The position numbers were made by a program, and so were the translations under genes. This document shows positions 15,291-17,363 of a stretch of 17,363 bases of DNA, piece by piece. The notes below the pieces were generated by a model that ran no database searches, was not told the origin of the DNA, and saw only the letters and a list, made by a program, of their open reading frames with translations. Numbering within the stretch: the first letter of the stretch is position 1; each line of letters starts with the position of its first letter. This DNA comes from Planctomycetota bacterium (lineage in GTDB: Bacteria; Planctomycetota; J058; JARGOJ01): the NCBI GenBank assembly GCA_029210225.1, contig JARGOJ010000061.1:1-17363 (forward strand), read 5' to 3'.

Positions 15291-17363
15291 TCATCGCTCC
15301 AGCTTTGTGCCTGGAGGCTCTTCAATTTCGCCCTCCTTGTTCCCCTCAAACTTTACTTCGGCGATCTTGGCGCTGCTTCCTCGGTCTCGCAGTTTGAGTC
15401 CATATCCCTCATTGTTGATTAGGCTGACGGCGTTTGCCTCCAATCGAGCTCCTGTAGTCACCCGCATACCACCTTGCCGATTGCCGACGCACATTGTGTC
15501 CTTCACTATTGCAAGGCTCCCGTCCAAAGCGACCGCAACCCCAAAACTCGCATTTTCAATCAGACGACATCCCTTAATCTCCGCGATCGATCCCTCTGAT
15601 ACGCTGATTCCAGAGTGGCCATTTTTCCTGACCCCCACGTCCTTACAAACGAACGTCGATTTCGAGAGCAATGAGATGCCGCTCTGTCGGCATTCATCAA
15701 TCTCAGATTTCGCCATCATGATTGTCGAGTTCCAACTCGCCATTCCCGTCTTATTTTTACTCAGTTTGCAACCGGTCATCCTTAACGTACTCACGCCATG
15801 AACTTCTACACCGTGCTTCCGATTAGAGTAAAACTCGCAGCTCTCGAACGAAGCCGTCCCTCCTTTTGAAACGAAGCCTCCCATGCGATTCTCGTTGAAT
15901 TGACATTTGAAAAAGTACAAGTCGGAGCGCCCCCCAGAGACCACGACTCCGTCCTGCAAGTTATTCCGAAACCAGCAGCCCCGCAATGATAACTTGACAT
16001 CTCGTGCGACTAGCCCACAAAGAGAATTGACGAAACCGCATTTCTCAAAAACATGATCTCCCCCATTCACAATAGCCGCAGCACCGGTGTCTGATCGTAC
16101 TTCGCAGTTAACCAGCGTCAATTTTCCTGTTTCGACGAGCAGGGCAGGGCGCTCTTTTTTACTCGTCGATTGATAATGAACTTTAAATCCTTTCAATAGG
16201 ATCTTTCCGTTCTTGACAATAAGCGGGCTTCGTCTCTTTCCAATCAAAACAGCAGCTTGCTTGGTATCGCAGATAATGTCAATATCCCGATCAATGGTCA
16301 GGTTTTCCTTGTAAACCCCACCGTCAACAAAAAGCATGCTTCCCACCGGCGCAAACTCCACGGCCTTCGAGAGCGTTAAAAAATCGCCCGCTCCGCTTTT
16401 GCTCACCCTTAGTCTCTTGCGCCAACGCACCTTATGAGTCAATTGGCTGGAAAACCCTTGCTTATCTGTCACGCGGATAACAATGTCGTTTTCTTCGGCG
16501 CCTAGGCGCATTTTCGCAACAAAATCGCGACCGGCGCCAAGACTGCTGGGACTCGTCTTCAAAGCGATCTTAGTCTCTCCAATCATGATCTCAACGCGAG
16601 CCTCCGGATCGTCCGTGTGACCGCTCATTTGGTAGTAGGGGTCGATCACTTCCTGCGACCCAGCCGTTAGTTCTATACTCGGACCCTGGCGAGGCGACTC
16701 ATCTTTTTGTAGCCGGTTCAACAGATATCCAACGCCCATCGCCGTCAATAAAAACAGGAAGATCAGAGCGAATTTTGGACTCGTCTTCCTCGCCTCATAA
16801 CTATCCTCCTGAGTCACCCCATCCAGTCTATCGAAGACTTCACTTGCGCTTGGTCGACTGGCTTGATCACGATTCATACAAGCGAAACAGATATCATTGA
16901 GCGTCTTTGGAATCTCGCTGTCAGCGTCGTTCGCTCGTGGCGGAGCCTTGGTCAATATTGATTTAAAGAGATTCAATGGGCTTTGACCCGAATAGGGATT
17001 TGTTCCTGTCAGGCAATAATAAAGTGTTGTCCCCAAACCCCAAACATCCGCCGCGGTGGACACCTTGCCGTAGACCTTCGCATCAATCTGTTCCGGCGCC
17101 ATAAACGCTGGAGTACCGATCGCCACACCCGTCTTCGTCAAGGCAAGAGCCTCCTCCATGGAGCTTGAATCGAGCTGCTTCCCAAGACCGAAATCTATGA
17201 GTACAGGCTCATCGGATCCAGCACGAATCAAGATATTCTCTGGCTTCAAGTCTCGGTGTATAATCCCCATTAAATGTGCGTGTTCCAAGGCCGCTGCGAT
17301 TTGCACAAAGACAGTGCGAATCCAAGCAAAATCTGGCACTCCTCCAGTAAGCTTCACCTCATA
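15291..17363 (-). CDS. Membrane Ser/Thr protein kinase with extracytoplasmic right-handed beta-helix (5' end outside window)
   Basis: The reading frame runs off the window's right edge. The 690 visible residues begin inside the kinase domain, so the ATP-binding N-lobe is missing here and the in-frame GTG near the edge is not a real start. Counting from that GTG, the catalytic loop HRDLKPEN (34-41), DFG (55-57), FMAPEQ (85-90) and DVWGLGTTLYYCLTG (104-118) show an intact Hanks-type C-lobe. A membrane segment (about 196-214) follows, then a beta-sandwich-like region (about 228-311) and a beta-helix (about 315-676). The helix opens with 'GDFLTLSKAVEFAPVGS' and continues through PbH1-like rungs of roughly 20-24 residues, many with a Cys or Asn in phase. 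The kinase faces the cytoplasm and the helix would be a surface or periplasmic sensor, possibly for carbohydrate. This architecture fits Planctomycetota-type kinases. Confidence 0.9.
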   Translation of the reverse strand, partial: YEVKLTGGVPDFAWIRTVFVQIAAALEHAHLMGIIHRDLKPENILIRAGSDEPVLIDFGLGKQLDSSSMEEALALTKTGVAIGTPAFMAPEQIDAKVYGKVSTAADVWGLGTTLYYCLTGTNPYSGQSPLNLFKSILTKAPPRANDADSEIPKTLNDICFACMNRDQASRPSASEVFDRLDGVTQEDSYEARKTSPKFALIFLFLLTAMGVGYLLNRLQKDESPRQGPSIELTAGSQEVIDPYYQMSGHTDDPEARVEIMIGETKIALKTSPSSLGAGRDFVAKMRLGAEENDIVIRVTDKQGFSSQLTHKVRWRKRLRVSKSGAGDFLTLSKAVEFAPVGSMLFVDGGVYKENLTIDRDIDIICDTKQAAVLIGKRRSPLIVKNGKILLKGFKVHYQSTSKKERPALLVETGKLTLVNCEVRSDTGAAAIVNGGDHVFEKCGFVNSLCGLVARDVKLSLRGCWFRNNLQDGVVVSGGRSDLYFFKCQFNENRMGGFVSKGGTASFESCEFYSNRKHGVEVHGVSTLRMTGCKLSKNKTGMASWNSTIMMAKSEIDECRQSGISLLSKSTFVCKDVGVRKNGHSGISVSEGSIAEIKGCRLIENASFGVAVALDGSLAIVKDTMCVGNRQGGMRVTTGARLEANAVSLINNEGYGLKLRDRGSSAKIAEVKFEGNKEGEIEEPPGTKLER

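Noticed and set aside
15256..15801. 181-residue open frame on the plus strand opposite the beta-helix gene
   Set aside because: It is antisense to a clearly coding frame, has low-complexity Ser/Pro/Leu content, lacks a ribosome site and matches no family.

Overview
The window looks like a stretch of chromosome from a free-living, probably Gram-negative bacterium, most likely Planctomycetota or a close relative. No marker gene is present, so this is inference. It rests on three features: a Ser/Thr kinase fused through one membrane segment to a right-handed beta-helix; an SUMF1-type protein with a HEAT-like N-terminus next to a sulfatase-fold lipoprotein; and many exported proteins and lipoproteins. 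Base composition is near 50% GC by eye and looks uniform. There is no tRNA, rRNA, CRISPR array, transposase or integrase.

Layout. 37-1176 (+) encodes a membrane-anchored strictosidine-synthase/SMP-30-like beta-propeller, facing a small unknown gene at 1189-1497 (-). Two lipoprotein genes follow on the minus strand: a CAP/SCP-domain protein (2709-3422) and a purple-acid-phosphatase-like metallophosphoesterase (1669-2688), 20 bp apart. After a gene-free 401-bp divergent spacer, 3824-5365 (+) encodes an unrecognised exported protein with an internal duplication. Then comes a long minus-strand run, read from 11945 down to 5403: SUMF1-domain protein, sulfatase-fold lipoprotein, a 270-aa unknown, a 135-aa unknown, an 81-aa unknown and a molybdopterin oxidoreductase. 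The first three are separated by 5 and 9 nt and are probably translationally coupled. A pirin/YhhW-type quercetinase homologue (12131-12832, -) is divergent from a XylR/DmpR-type sigma-54 activator (13076-14713, +). A DCC-family thiol-disulfide protein (14741-15157, -) and the 5'-truncated kinase/beta-helix gene (15291-17363, -) end the window.

How the genes may work together. The SUMF1 protein and the sulfatase-fold protein look like a maturase/sulfatase pair, but neither has the residues for formylglycine chemistry. The sulfatase has Thr where Cys/Ser is needed, and the SUMF1 protein keeps only one of the two catalytic cysteines. The XylR-type regulator has a good sigma-70 promoter whose -10 lies inside a 17-bp palindrome resembling XylR/DmpR operators, which suggests autoregulation. 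Its role in controlling the divergent pirin gene is only a hypothesis. I did not find a clearly new multi-gene defence or mobile system. The most unusual items are the coupled SUMF1/sulfatase-fold/unknown trio, the regulator's operator arrangement, and the internally duplicated exported protein.
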